Shown here piece by piece: positions 26,360 to 35,015 of a stretch of DNA of 64,000 nucleotides (position 1 is its first letter; every line of letters begins with the position of its first letter). The DNA lies in NCBI GenBank assembly GCA_964545245.1, contig CAZJFC010000001.1, positions 5,323 through 69,322 on the forward strand, read 5' to 3'. A program made the position numbers and the translations under genes. This DNA comes from CAZJFC01 sp964545245 (GTDB taxonomy: Bacteria; Pseudomonadota; Alphaproteobacteria; Rickettsiales; 21-14-0-20-44-7). Below the pieces are notes generated by a model that saw only the letters and a list, made by a program, of their open reading frames with translations, did no database searches and was not told the origin of the DNA.

Positions 26360-27457
26360 TCAGCCATCTTCAAGATGTAAGAGCAGCCATATCCCTAATG
26401 TCAGGAAAATTGCGGTTGGTGTCCATGCCGCGACCAGTAATGGCATATCGCCTGAAACTCCGAAACTGTTGGTAAGCCGGCTAATGAAATAAAACAGGAA
26501 ACCGGTGAATACAGCTCCGGTTATTAGCAGGCCGGTTCTGTTACGCCGGGAAAATCTTAATGAGAAAACAGCTGCGATTATGACCATTGCAGAAAGAATG
26601 AACGGAACGGCAATGATGCTATGGAAATATATTTTATGGCGTAACGCCGAAAAACCTGATTGCTCAAGGACATTTATGAATTCAGGAAGTTGCCAGAAGG
26701 AAATTTTATCAGGGGAACTGAAGCTTTCCTGAATCTGGGCAAGGGAAAGTTTTGTATCAAGTGAATATTCGCTGAATTTTTGTGGAACAAGGTTAGGGGT
26801 ATTAAGGATTGCATCACGGAAAAGCCACTCGTTTTGCAGGAGCTTTCCTTCTTTTGCATCTACCCGGTGTATGAATTTGCCGTCGCGGTCAAAGTCAAAA
26901 ACGGTTATATCCTTAAAATGCCTGCTGTCGGGAGAGATGCTTGCCGCGGTTATCAAGGTCTCGCCCTTTGTTTCCGCATTACGTTGTTTAAGCCATAAGC
27001 CGGATTTGGAAACAATGATTTCACTGACATTTTCATCGAAATATTTGTTTTCAAGCTGTGAAGCGCGGTGGTTCATGGCTGCGCCGACCGGGTTGATTAC
27101 GCCAACGAATAACGCGCCGATCAGGAAACTTAAAAATATTGCCGGAAACAGGAATTGCCATACTGAAATACCGGAAGCCCTTGCGATAACAAGCTCACGC
27201 GTGCGGGTAAGTTTGGTAAAACACAAGATTGCGCCGAATAAAAACGCAAAAGGCAAAACCTGTTGCACCAGATTTGGGAGTCGCAGGAAGGTAATCTCCA
27301 GAACTACATGAAAAGCGACGTCATGTTTTGAGCTCTGGCGGAAAATTTCAACCATATCAATCAGGAATATGAGCCCGGCGCAGACTAGCATCCCTATCCC
27401 CAGCCAGACCAGGAATTGTTTGCCGAAATAAACTGATATGGTTGCAGGTATCCTCAT
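26360..27457 (-). CDS. lptG: LPS export permease LptG
   Basis: LptG, with LptF and two LptB ATPases, extracts lipopolysaccharide from the inner membrane and pushes it along the periplasmic bridge. The 365-residue protein has three N-terminal membrane helices, a periplasmic beta-jellyroll-like domain (about 120-260) and three C-terminal helices, with the coupling region LTRTRELVIARASGISVWQF. It follows lptF by four bases. Confidence 0.92.
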   Translation of the reverse strand: MRIPATISVYFGKQFLVWLGIGMLVCAGLIFLIDMVEIFRQSSKHDVAFHVVLEITFLRLPNLVQQVLPFAFLFGAILCFTKLTRTRELVIARASGISVWQFLFPAIFLSFLIGALFVGVINPVGAAMNHRASQLENKYFDENVSEIIVSKSGLWLKQRNAETKGETLITAASISPDSRHFKDITVFDFDRDGKFIHRVDAKEGKLLQNEWLFRDAILNTPNLVPQKFSEYSLDTKLSLAQIQESFSSPDKISFWQLPEFINVLEQSGFSALRHKIYFHSIIAVPFILSAMVIIAAVFSLRFSRRNRTGLLITGAVFTGFLFYFISRLTNSFGVSGDMPLLVAAWTPTAIFLTLGIWLLLHLEDG

Positions 27458-27461
27458 TCTC

Positions 27462-28559
27462 CTACCTTCCGAACCTTATACGTTTTGATGAAAGCAGCCT
27501 TTGTGCCGAGAACAATATTATGGCGGCGCTGGGCATGAACATAAGTGGGATGCCGAAACTATTTCCGGCGCGTACCATGTTTTTAGCCATAATTCCCGTT
27601 GATATAAGGGCAACCGCAATCACTACGCAGGCAATAATCCGCTTTGTCTGGCCGCGGCGGTTATAATCGCCGGTGAGCATAATGGCACAGACCAACAGGG
27701 GCATGAGGAAATTATATAGCGGCCAGAGCAGGCGGTCATATCCGCTGGCGAGCATATAGTATTTATCTTTTTCCTTTAGTAGCGGGTCGGGGGTGAGAAG
27801 TTCATTTATGAACATTTCATCCGGTTTTTTCCCACGGATCTGGTTTGCTTCAGTATAGTAGCTGATGTCAAGCGGGTAAGAGTCAAAATAAAGTATATTA
27901 ACCTCGCCACTTTTGCGGTTGATCTGCTGGCGGCTGGCTTTTTCAAGTTTGAATACCATTCCGTTCTGTCCTTTCTCAAGTGTTCCTTCCTCAGCCATAT
28001 ATGTAACCGGGCGTTGTGCATCACGGCTGTCATGCATCAGGATTCCGCGCAATGTACCGTCAGAAGCGCGTTCCTTCACATAGACGGCGAATCCCGGAAT
28101 GGGGGTGTTAAAAATCCCCTCCTCAATCATCAGCGAGGCGTAGTTGTCACGGAAATAATGCTGCAAATCACGGAACCTGCTATATGAAAGCGGCAGGAAA
28201 TAAAGTGAAATAAGATAGGCAAAACACATGGCCAGCATACCAAAAAATAATGCAGGCCGGGCAATTCCAAAACGGCTGATCCCGGCGGCCTTCAGGACGA
28301 GAAGTTCACTTTCATAGCTGAGCCGGTTTAGCATGTATATTGTTGAGCACAATATGGCGATAGGCAGGACCATACCCAGCAAGGAGGGGAGAAGCAGGGA
28401 TATCAGGTAAAGGAAATCCTTAACGGGTAATCCCTGATTTATTATGTATTCAACATAGCGCAGAGCCTGCGTTAGCCACACTACGCAGGTTAGCGAAACG
28501 GTGATGAAGAATACCGGCCCGGCAAGATTTGCAATAATATATTTTGCGTAAATCTTCAT
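27462..28559 (-). CDS. lptF: LPS export permease LptF
   Basis: LptF is the second permease subunit of the LPS extractor. The 365-residue protein starts MKIYAKYIIANLAGPVFFIT, has the coupling helix LSYESELLVLKAAGISRFGI, a periplasmic domain with GFAVYVKERASDGTLRGILM, and three C-terminal helices. Its order with lptG is the usual one. lptB and lptA are not in the window. Confidence 0.92.
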   Translation of the reverse strand: MKIYAKYIIANLAGPVFFITVSLTCVVWLTQALRYVEYIINQGLPVKDFLYLISLLLPSLLGMVLPIAILCSTIYMLNRLSYESELLVLKAAGISRFGIARPALFFGMLAMCFAYLISLYFLPLSYSRFRDLQHYFRDNYASLMIEEGIFNTPIPGFAVYVKERASDGTLRGILMHDSRDAQRPVTYMAEEGTLEKGQNGMVFKLEKASRQQINRKSGEVNILYFDSYPLDISYYTEANQIRGKKPDEMFINELLTPDPLLKEKDKYYMLASGYDRLLWPLYNFLMPLLVCAIMLTGDYNRRGQTKRIIACVVIAVALISTGIMAKNMVRAGNSFGIPLMFMPSAAIILFSAQRLLSSKRIRFGR

Positions 28560-28680
28560 AGCGGGAATATATAGCAGCTATGCAATAAAAGTAATATAAC
28601 TTCTTGAACTGCTGCTGAAAAAGTTATATGCGGTAAATATATCAAGAATGCTCTTTCAGCAGGTTATACAAGGGATAAAA

Positions 28681-29058
28681 ATGTATAAATTCATCATTGC
28701 TGCAATCCTGATTGCTTTTACTCACAATCTTCCGGCTTCCGCGGAAACGCCTGGAAATACTCAGGACAGCGATACGCAAATTCAATACAGCTACCCCAAA
28801 GACCCTGCGCAGTTGCGAAGGGAAAGGCGGTCAGGCGCGTATAATAAAACAATCAACCAGTTTGCAGAAAAACCTGACACCAGCCTTAACGGAGTTGATT
28901 GCTATTACCGCATGAGCGGATGCAGTGAGGAGCAGCTTGAAAAAGAGGGGGGTGTTCCGGGAGGAGAATATAAGGAATCGTTATATCCGAAGGAAGGATA
29001 TATGCTGACAACGAAAGGTACATACCAATTCAGGCCGGGGGCGCAAAGCAGGAACTGA
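28681..29058 (+). CDS. Small exported protein of unknown function upstream of the serpin
   Basis: From ATG 28681 the 125-residue protein has a clear signal peptide (MYKFIIAAILIAFTHNLPAS, cut near SAE). The mature part is about 105 residues, polar and charged, with two cysteines close together in DCYYRMSGCSEEQ, and ends KGTYQFRPGAQSRN. No domain is recognised. The stop overlaps the start of the serpin gene by one base (TGATG), so the two exported proteins are made together. Function unknown; a partner or target of the serpin is possible. Confidence 0.65.
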   Translation: MYKFIIAAILIAFTHNLPASAETPGNTQDSDTQIQYSYPKDPAQLRRERRSGAYNKTINQFAEKPDTSLNGVDCYYRMSGCSEEQLEKEGGVPGGEYKESLYPKEGYMLTTKGTYQFRPGAQSRN

Positions 29059-30269
29059 TGAAAAAAACATTTTTACTGGTAGCTTTGATTATTGTTGTTC
29101 CGCTGGTTTCCAAGGCATGGCAGATTCCTGTCAATGCCGAAACTGCGGTTGCCGGAGCAAATAACGAGCTGGCAGTAAAGCTGTTTGAAGGGCTTACAGC
29201 GGAAAACCCTGAGGAAAATATTTTCTTTTCCCCTTACAGCATTTTTTCGGCGTTGAACCTTGCCTATCTTGGGGCAGGGGGCGAAACAGCAGCCGGATTC
29301 GGCAAATTGTATGAAATCAGGCCGCTGGATAATTTTCATGGAACCTTCGGAAATAATGCTGAGCTTCTGGAAGAATCAAGGGGCGAGAACCAATTACTTA
29401 ACGCAAATGCCTTATGGGTGGATTCCCGTATAAAAATCACTCCGGAATATTCAACGCGGGCAAAAGAATTTTACAAAACTGCTGAAAAACAGACAGGGTT
29501 TGCAAAACCTGAAGAAGCTGCGAAAGAGATAAATTCGTGGGTTGCAGAGAATACACAGGAAAAAATCAGTAATCTGGTTTCCGCGCAGGATTTTGATGAG
29601 GATACAAGGCTGGTTATAACGAACGCGGTGTATTTCAAGGGATTGTGGGATAAAGCATTTGAACCTCGCGCAACCCGCAATGCGAAATTCAGGTTGCTTT
29701 CCGGTGAGGAGAAAAATATCCGCATGATGTCTGATGAAAGAAAGATAAAATATGCCGAAATTGATGGTGTTAAGATTGCCGAGCTTCCTTACAAAGATAG
29801 CGGGTTGTCGATTATTTTTGTGCTTCCGGCGGTTGAAGGGGCGGAAGAACTTGCCACGGCAAGAAAAAAAATATTTGGTGAAGCGCTTGCGAAGTTCACC
29901 GCAGAGGGGATCAATCAGGAAGCCACCTTAAGCATCCCAAAATTTAAATTTGAAACTGAAATAATGGATATAAGTGAACTGCTCCAGCAGGGTGGCCTGA
30001 AGAAAGCCTTCAGCGATAAGGCGGAGTTTCCGTTAATCACGAAAGATGAAGACCTGAAAATAGACAAGGTTTTGCATAAGGCTGTGGTAGAGGTGAATGA
30101 AGAAGGAACCGAAGCCGCTGCCGCAACTGCGGTTATTGCGGCGCGGGTGGTTTCAATCCGGGTGGATAACCTGAAATATGTTCTGGACAGGCCGTTTGTT
30201 TTTCTGATACGCGACCAGAAAACCGGCTATATACTTTTTGCCGGGCAGATAACTAACCCTGCGGAATAA
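29058..30269 (+). CDS. Secreted serpin (serine protease inhibitor family I4)
   Basis: The 403-residue protein has a signal peptide (KKTFLLVALIIVVPLVSKA) and a full serpin fold: ENIFFSPYSIFSALNLAYLG, the breach and shutter motifs LVITNAVYFKGLWDKAFEP, and the hinge VEVNEEGTEAAAATAVIA (343-360), followed by RPFVFLIRD. The small-residue hinge (GTEAAAATA, 350-358) is what inhibitory serpins need to insert the reactive loop. Counting P15 as Gly 350 puts the cut site near Arg 363-Val 364-Val 365, which suggests an elastase-like or trypsin-like target. Serpins are sparse in bacteria. The gene is coupled to a small exported protein. Confidence 0.93.
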   Translation: MKKTFLLVALIIVVPLVSKAWQIPVNAETAVAGANNELAVKLFEGLTAENPEENIFFSPYSIFSALNLAYLGAGGETAAGFGKLYEIRPLDNFHGTFGNNAELLEESRGENQLLNANALWVDSRIKITPEYSTRAKEFYKTAEKQTGFAKPEEAAKEINSWVAENTQEKISNLVSAQDFDEDTRLVITNAVYFKGLWDKAFEPRATRNAKFRLLSGEEKNIRMMSDERKIKYAEIDGVKIAELPYKDSGLSIIFVLPAVEGAEELATARKKIFGEALAKFTAEGINQEATLSIPKFKFETEIMDISELLQQGGLKKAFSDKAEFPLITKDEDLKIDKVLHKAVVEVNEEGTEAAAATAVIAARVVSIRVDNLKYVLDRPFVFLIRDQKTGYILFAGQITNPAE

Positions 30270-30270
30270 A

Positions 30271-31536
30271 CTATTCCAGAAACTCCTCAATGTCGGGGAT
30301 GCGCGTGAATGCAATTTTTGTTCCGGAGAAACCTTTTCCTTGTTCCGGGGTGATTCCGACAAGGATACTGTCACGGCCAAAGCGATGGTTGATTTTATCC
30401 ATCGCGGAGGAAAGCTGGTTTAGTCTGCGTTGTTTTTCAAGCCCTGTATTTTCAAATAAATCGGGTTGTATCTCATCCTCGCGTTTTAAGCCGGTAAGGG
30501 TTATGGAAACTTTCTTGAGCCGTGACTTCTTGCTGGCATTTGTTACTTCAGCCCACATGATTTCCAGCGCTTTCAGCAGGGTAAAATTATCGGAAGAATG
30601 GTTGAAGCTGATTTCAGCAACTACGCGCGGGCCATTTTCAATCCGGGCGGAGAGCTGCATGCGGTTAGCAAAAAACTCCAGCCTGCGCAGTCGGCTTGCT
30701 GCCTTGATGGTAAGCCGCCTTGCCACATGCACTGCCTGCGCCGGGTCACGCAGTTCCGGGGCCATGACATGGCTGTGGCCAACGGACTTGCGCACGGTCT
30801 CCACATCCGGGATTTCATATCCGCGTAAGTAATACCACATTTTTTCGCCCCACAGGCTATGCCAGATTTGACGCATCTGTTTTGGGGAAAGTTCATAAAG
30901 CTGTCTTACCTGACTGATACCCGTATTATGCAGGCGCTTTTCCATATTTCTACCGATACCGGGCAGGTTATTCAGGGAAAGGCCACATATCCGGTCAGGA
31001 AGGTCGGAAGATTGCAGAACTACCAACCCATCAGGCTTTTCAAGCTCTGTTCCAAGCTTGGCAAGATATTTGTTAGGCGCAATTCCAATTGAGGAGCGCA
31101 GGCATTCCCCAATGTTCTGCGTGATTCCTTTTTTTATTTTTCTTGCAATTTCCAGTGTTTTTTCAATGCTGTTTTCATTGTCCATCAGCCTGCATGCAAC
31201 TTCGTCAATTGAGGCAATATCATCAATCGGTATATGGTTTTCAACTTCAGCCAAAATACGGTGGTGATAATCGGTATAGATTTCATGGTTGCCGAGCACA
31301 CAGATAATTTCCGGGCAGAGTTTTTTTGCCTCATAAATTGGCGTGCCTGTCCTGATACCGAATTTTTTTGCTTCATAGCTTGCGGCGATGGCGCAGGTTG
31401 AATCCGTCATGACCGGGACAACAGCGACCGGTCGCCCTCTTAAGTGCGGATTTATTTGCTGCTCAACGCTTGCGAAATAACTATTGAGGTCAAGATATAG
31501 CCAGCGCAGCGGAAAATCAGGTATGTCACTGTGCAT
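30271..31536 (-). CDS. dinB: Y-family DNA polymerase (Pol IV / DinB-like)
   Basis: The 421-residue protein is a translesion polymerase. The palm has YLDLNSYFASVEQ (catalytic Asp 16) and SIDEV (Asp 111, Glu 112). The thumb has a helix-hairpin-helix LNNLPGIGRNMEKRLHNTGI, and the C-terminal part holds the little-finger domain. Near the end, IQPDLFENT contains a beta-clamp binding motif (QPDLF). It is convergent with the serpin gene, one base apart. Its start lies six bases after a TATAAT box. Confidence 0.92.
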   Translation of the reverse strand: MHSDIPDFPLRWLYLDLNSYFASVEQQINPHLRGRPVAVVPVMTDSTCAIAASYEAKKFGIRTGTPIYEAKKLCPEIICVLGNHEIYTDYHHRILAEVENHIPIDDIASIDEVACRLMDNENSIEKTLEIARKIKKGITQNIGECLRSSIGIAPNKYLAKLGTELEKPDGLVVLQSSDLPDRICGLSLNNLPGIGRNMEKRLHNTGISQVRQLYELSPKQMRQIWHSLWGEKMWYYLRGYEIPDVETVRKSVGHSHVMAPELRDPAQAVHVARRLTIKAASRLRRLEFFANRMQLSARIENGPRVVAEISFNHSSDNFTLLKALEIMWAEVTNASKKSRLKKVSITLTGLKREDEIQPDLFENTGLEKQRRLNQLSSAMDKINHRFGRDSILVGITPEQGKGFSGTKIAFTRIPDIEEFLE

Positions 31537-31542
31537 AGGAAC

Positions 31543-31548
31543 ATTATA
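31543..31548 (-). promoter_or_regulatory. -10 box directly before the dinB start
   Basis: TATAAT on the minus strand ends six bases before the ATG at 31536, so transcription would start at or next to the start codon. The -35 region (TTACGG) is weak. No Shine-Dalgarno sequence is visible, which fits a leaderless mRNA. Confidence 0.35.
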
Positions 31549-31658
31549 ACATATTTTTATATTGCCGTAAGGAAATCAGCTTCCGGAAAAAGAATGGTAA
31601 AATGTTGAAAATGCACAAAAAACTTTAAAAAGAATAATTATTATATATTCTCCTTCCC

Positions 31659-32306
31659 ATGAGAAATTCCATGCAGCAGGAAGTTGTAAGGCTCAGGATC
31701 GAGAATATCCTTCTCCGGATGCAGATTATGGGTATCCGCAAGGAAATTGAAAAATTTGTTTCCGGTTATCTCGCTTATTTCCGTGATTTGTGCCGTGAGC
31801 TTGCCTCAATCGAAAGGCAGATGGCACAATATGATAACAATGCGGTTATATATTCCTTTTCCACTGGCCTGTCCGTATTTGCTACCCGTAATGAAATAGA
31901 AGTGGAAATAAAACGTATTTACCGCAAGCTGGTCAAGCTTCTCCATCCGGATATTTCCGGTAATGCCCATAATAGGGAAATGCTGGGGGAGGTGCAACTG
32001 GCATACCGGGCGGGCAATATAACCCGGCTGATACATCTGGAAGAAGGGTTGGAACAGCGCAGCCCATATCAGTTGGAAACCCTGTATAATGAGCTTGTTT
32101 CTGAAAACGGACGGTTGAAGCACTCAGTTGCGGCGGCAAGAAATAACCCGGCTTGCCAGATTAAAGATAGTATTGAAAATATAAGCGGTTATGAGGAAAA
32201 AATGGCGATGATAAAATTAAAGCTCACCCGCCATATTGCTTTTGAAAGCCGCCGGCTCCTCGCCAAAAAACTTGAGAGAATGGACAGGCAGCAGGCATTT
32301 GCCTAG
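31659..32306 (+). CDS. Atypical J-domain-containing protein
   Basis: The 215-residue protein has, in its centre, IYRKLVKLLHPDISGNAHNR (88-107), which holds the HPD tripeptide (96-98) of J-domains, followed by a helix MLGEVQLAYRAGNITRLIHL. This is helices II and III of a J-domain, so it should stimulate a DnaK-type ATPase. Unlike DnaJ, the J-domain is not N-terminal: about 80 residues of charged helix precede it, and a long helical C-terminal part follows. There is no zinc-finger or Gly/Phe region. The end overlaps the convergent gshA by four bases. Confidence 0.65.
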   Translation: MRNSMQQEVVRLRIENILLRMQIMGIRKEIEKFVSGYLAYFRDLCRELASIERQMAQYDNNAVIYSFSTGLSVFATRNEIEVEIKRIYRKLVKLLHPDISGNAHNREMLGEVQLAYRAGNITRLIHLEEGLEQRSPYQLETLYNELVSENGRLKHSVAAARNNPACQIKDSIENISGYEEKMAMIKLKLTRHIAFESRRLLAKKLERMDRQQAFA

Positions 32307-33567
32307 TCTGCGTCATTATCTTCATCGAGTGCGGCAATTGCGGCCAGCCTGCCGATAATGCCAATAGCACTGAAATCGCATGGATTTGCTATTTTCGCGC
32401 ATTCGATCGGCTCAAATGTCATACCGGCGGAGTTGAGGTTATCGAATTTATCGCGATTGCTGTTAATACGCAGGATAGCTCCCACAGGTTTTGCATTTAT
32501 CAGGTAAACGAATGGTTCGGCCGGTTTCCCATTAACCAGCTCAATCGTAGGCACGCCCTCCTGTATAATAACCTCGGTGCTTTGGATGCCTTCCTTGATG
32601 CGGTCCATTTTATTGCGGTCTTTCTTATTCATTTCAAACACTTCCGCGCCGGACTTGAATGTCATGATACCCATGCCGAAAGTTCCGCTGTCAGATTTCA
32701 TGAATACATAGGGTTCCTGATTAATGCCATATTCATTATATTTCGTTCGTATGGCCGAAAGGGTTTTTTCAACCGCCAGCGCGACACAGTCAACGCCTTC
32801 GCGTTTCTTGAAATCAACTTCACCGCACTGGTTGTGCAATGTCGTGATAAGCCACGGGTCAAACCCGAATTCCTTGGCGAAGGCTCCGGCAAGCCTGTCA
32901 TAGGCTGTGAAATGGTTGGATTTCCTTCTCCTGTGCCAGCCCATTGAGACCGGAGGGATTATAGGCTGTTTCGCGTTGGCAAGAATTTCCGGGATACCGC
33001 TTGTAAAATCGCGGTTGGCAATAAGCAGGTCAGGNNNNNNNNNNCAGGGGTTTTGCCACCTGCGGAAACTATCCCTTCCTTTAATGTGATTTGGTGAATA
33101 GTGATTTCACTGCCATTGTTTGAGGTTATTCCGGAAGGTACTTCAGGGCTATCGGTGAGTATTACGACATCGTATCCGGCGTTGTGGATAATGCTGCTGA
33201 TCGCGGCGATATTATCCCAGTAAAACAGGTTGCGGCTGAAATTCTCTGGCAGCAGGCCGATCAACCTGGTTCCGGGATAATGCGATTCAATGTATATCCT
33301 GACCTGTTCCGATGCGGATATGAAGGAGTCACTGCTCAGATTATTAAAACCGGCCGGGAATATATTCGTATCAACTGGCGCGATTTTTGTGCCGGAATTG
33401 CGGATATCCACTGAATTATAGAAATACGGCATCTTTCCTTCCAGCTTACGGGCGAACCATTCCCTGACATGCTCCCGGTCAAGGCTTTCCAAAAGGGTTC
33501 CGATATCAAAACTTGCGCTCGATGATGTCCCAGAGGTTTGCTTCAGGTTTTGTTCCATATAAATCAT
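32303..33567 (-). CDS. gshA: Glutamate-cysteine ligase (Acidithiobacillus-type GshA), interrupted by an assembly gap
   Basis: The N-terminal part (33567 to the gap) has FYNSVDIRNSGTKIAPVDTN and FPAGFNN; after the gap, minus-strand PDLLIANRDFTSGIPEILAN runs on into MGWHRRRKSNHF, KSDSGTFGMGIMTF and SAGMTFEPIE. Together they form one enzyme of the GshA family first described in Acidithiobacillus, an ATP-grasp-like ligase joining glutamate and cysteine. A run of ten N (33035-33044) separates the parts. They appear to be in different frames only because the N count is a placeholder. The C-terminal frame begins inside the gene, not at its own start. ATG 33567 or ATG 33558 overlaps gshB by about 50-60 bases. 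Expected length is around 420 residues. Confidence 0.82.
33035..33044. other. Assembly gap (10 N)
   Basis: Ten unknown bases. The coding sense on both sides matches one gene (gshA), so this is a scaffold join of unknown true length, not a biological break. Confidence 0.98.
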
Positions 33568-34423
33568 GTGCCCAGGTAAATCCTGCCACGGAGGTGATAT
33601 TTATTTCGGTAAGATATTCACCGATAAAATCCAGCCCGCAGATATAGATTCCATTTTCTATCAATAAAGGTTTTATGGTTTCACAGAAATGTTTTTCTTT
33701 TTCGGTAAGTGTGGTTTTTTTTAATGTGCCGCCCTGCGCGATATTGGCAAGATGGCTGTTATTGGCAGGAACGCGCAGGAAGGCGTGCTCGACTTCGCCG
33801 TTGATCAGCAGGATGCGTTTATCTCCGGTGTTTACTTCCGGTATGAATTTCTGCGCGATTACCTTGATTTTCTGGCTGGCGAGGAATTCCTTTATTTCTT
33901 CTTCGCGGCTGGCAAGTTCATCGCGGCTGATTTTCAGTATGTGGTTGCCGCTGAATTCATAAACCGGTTTTATAATAATTTCGTTATATTCCTGAATAAA
34001 ACTTTTTATCTCCTCAATATCGGAAGTGAACAGGGTAGGCGGGAGATATTCAGGATAATCCAGCGGCAGGATTTTTTCCGGGAATTTTATCAGGGCAGCG
34101 GGGGAATTTATAATAAGTACCTTGTCGCTGATAGTATTAAGCAGGTAAAGATTGGTCAGATATGCCATATCAACCGGCGGGTTCTGCCGGTAGTGGATGA
34201 CATCAAGCTCGTCAAGCCCGATTACGGATTTGCTGCCGGATTCTTCATTTCCGTCATAAGCCATGGCGATTGCGGTTATACGGCTGTTCAGGCTGCCGAT
34301 ATTTTCCGGCCTGATGGCATAAACCTGATGTTTGCGTTCTACTGCTTCCTGAGCGATGAGTGTGGTTGTGGCGGCGTCATATGTTCCGAGCTTTTCGCTG
34401 ATAACGCCGACTTTTAGGGGCAT
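33506..34423 (-). CDS. gshB: Glutathione synthetase
   Basis: GshB adds glycine to gamma-glutamylcysteine with ATP. The 305-residue protein has the N-terminal pre-ATP-grasp domain (DELDVIHYRQNPPVDMAYLT; lid NSPAALIKFPEKIL), the ATP-grasp core IIIKPVYEFSGNHILKISRD, DKRILLINGEVEHAFLRVPA and the metal site EINITSVAGF. Family members usually read 'EINVTSPTG' there, so the Pro/Thr pair is Val/Ala in this copy. ATG 34423 follows the XRE-gene stop with no gap (TAA-ATG). gshA follows, partly overlapping. Confidence 0.87.
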   Translation of the reverse strand: MPLKVGVISEKLGTYDAATTTLIAQEAVERKHQVYAIRPENIGSLNSRITAIAMAYDGNEESGSKSVIGLDELDVIHYRQNPPVDMAYLTNLYLLNTISDKVLIINSPAALIKFPEKILPLDYPEYLPPTLFTSDIEEIKSFIQEYNEIIIKPVYEFSGNHILKISRDELASREEEIKEFLASQKIKVIAQKFIPEVNTGDKRILLINGEVEHAFLRVPANNSHLANIAQGGTLKKTTLTEKEKHFCETIKPLLIENGIYICGLDFIGEYLTEINITSVAGFTWAHDLYGTKPEANLWDIIERKF

Positions 34424-34978
34424 TTATTCACTCCTGATGCTTTTTACAATATAACCATACACAATAGTTCCGCCAATCTCAAATTTATGTTCCTTCGAGG
34501 CTTTTCCGGAAATAAATCCTTTCAGGTTCTCCGCGAGGACGGCCGGTATTTTTTTTGCGGATGACTCGGCAAATATCAATTCTGAATTCTCAGGGTAGGA
34601 ACCATAATTTCCCCCTTCAACAATTAATGCAAAAAAGTTTCGGTCCTGGTCTTTTTTGGAAGGGCGGAACGAGATTTGATATTGTTCATCATCAGTGAAT
34701 TTGCGTACCATGTTGGAGAATTTTGTTTCAATTGCCCCAATTACAGTGGCTGTTGCGGTTGCAACTTTGCCGGGTTTTGTTTCCGGTGTGCTGAAATTGA
34801 TAATATCGGTAGGGCGGCATGAGAGCGCCTTGGACAGCCTTTCCATCCATTCGGCGGTTATGCGCCTGGTTCCCTTTTCCAGCCTGTCAATTTGCTGTTG
34901 GGAAGTCCCGGCCAGATCAGCAAGGTCTTTCATTGTAAGGCCTTTCTGCTTACGTAGTTTTTGAATATTATTTTCCAT
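34424..34978 (-). CDS. XRE-family transcriptional regulator linked to glutathione genes
   Basis: The 184-residue protein has an N-terminal helix-turn-helix of the Cro/CI type (LRKQKGLTMKDLADLAGTSQ, 8-27, then RLEKGTRRITAEWMERLSKA). After a linker, residues 110-180 form a mainly beta domain with FFALIVEGGNYGSYPENSEL, which recalls the LexA/S24-like fold of phage-type repressors, but the Ser-Lys pair of self-cleaving members is not visible. It is immediately upstream of, and joined to, gshB and gshA, so control of glutathione synthesis is the simplest inference. Confidence 0.75.
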   Translation of the reverse strand: MENNIQKLRKQKGLTMKDLADLAGTSQQQIDRLEKGTRRITAEWMERLSKALSCRPTDIINFSTPETKPGKVATATATVIGAIETKFSNMVRKFTDDEQYQISFRPSKKDQDRNFFALIVEGGNYGSYPENSELIFAESSAKKIPAVLAENLKGFISGKASKEHKFEIGGTIVYGYIVKSIRSE

Positions 34979-35015
34979 GCAGAACCAACTTTATACGGAA
35001 AGTAGAAAAAATCCA

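Noticed and set aside
32303..32944. Independent 213-residue gene beginning MGWHRRRKSN
   Set aside because: It is the C-terminal part of gshA; the reading continues upstream without a stop to the N run, so the ATG is internal.
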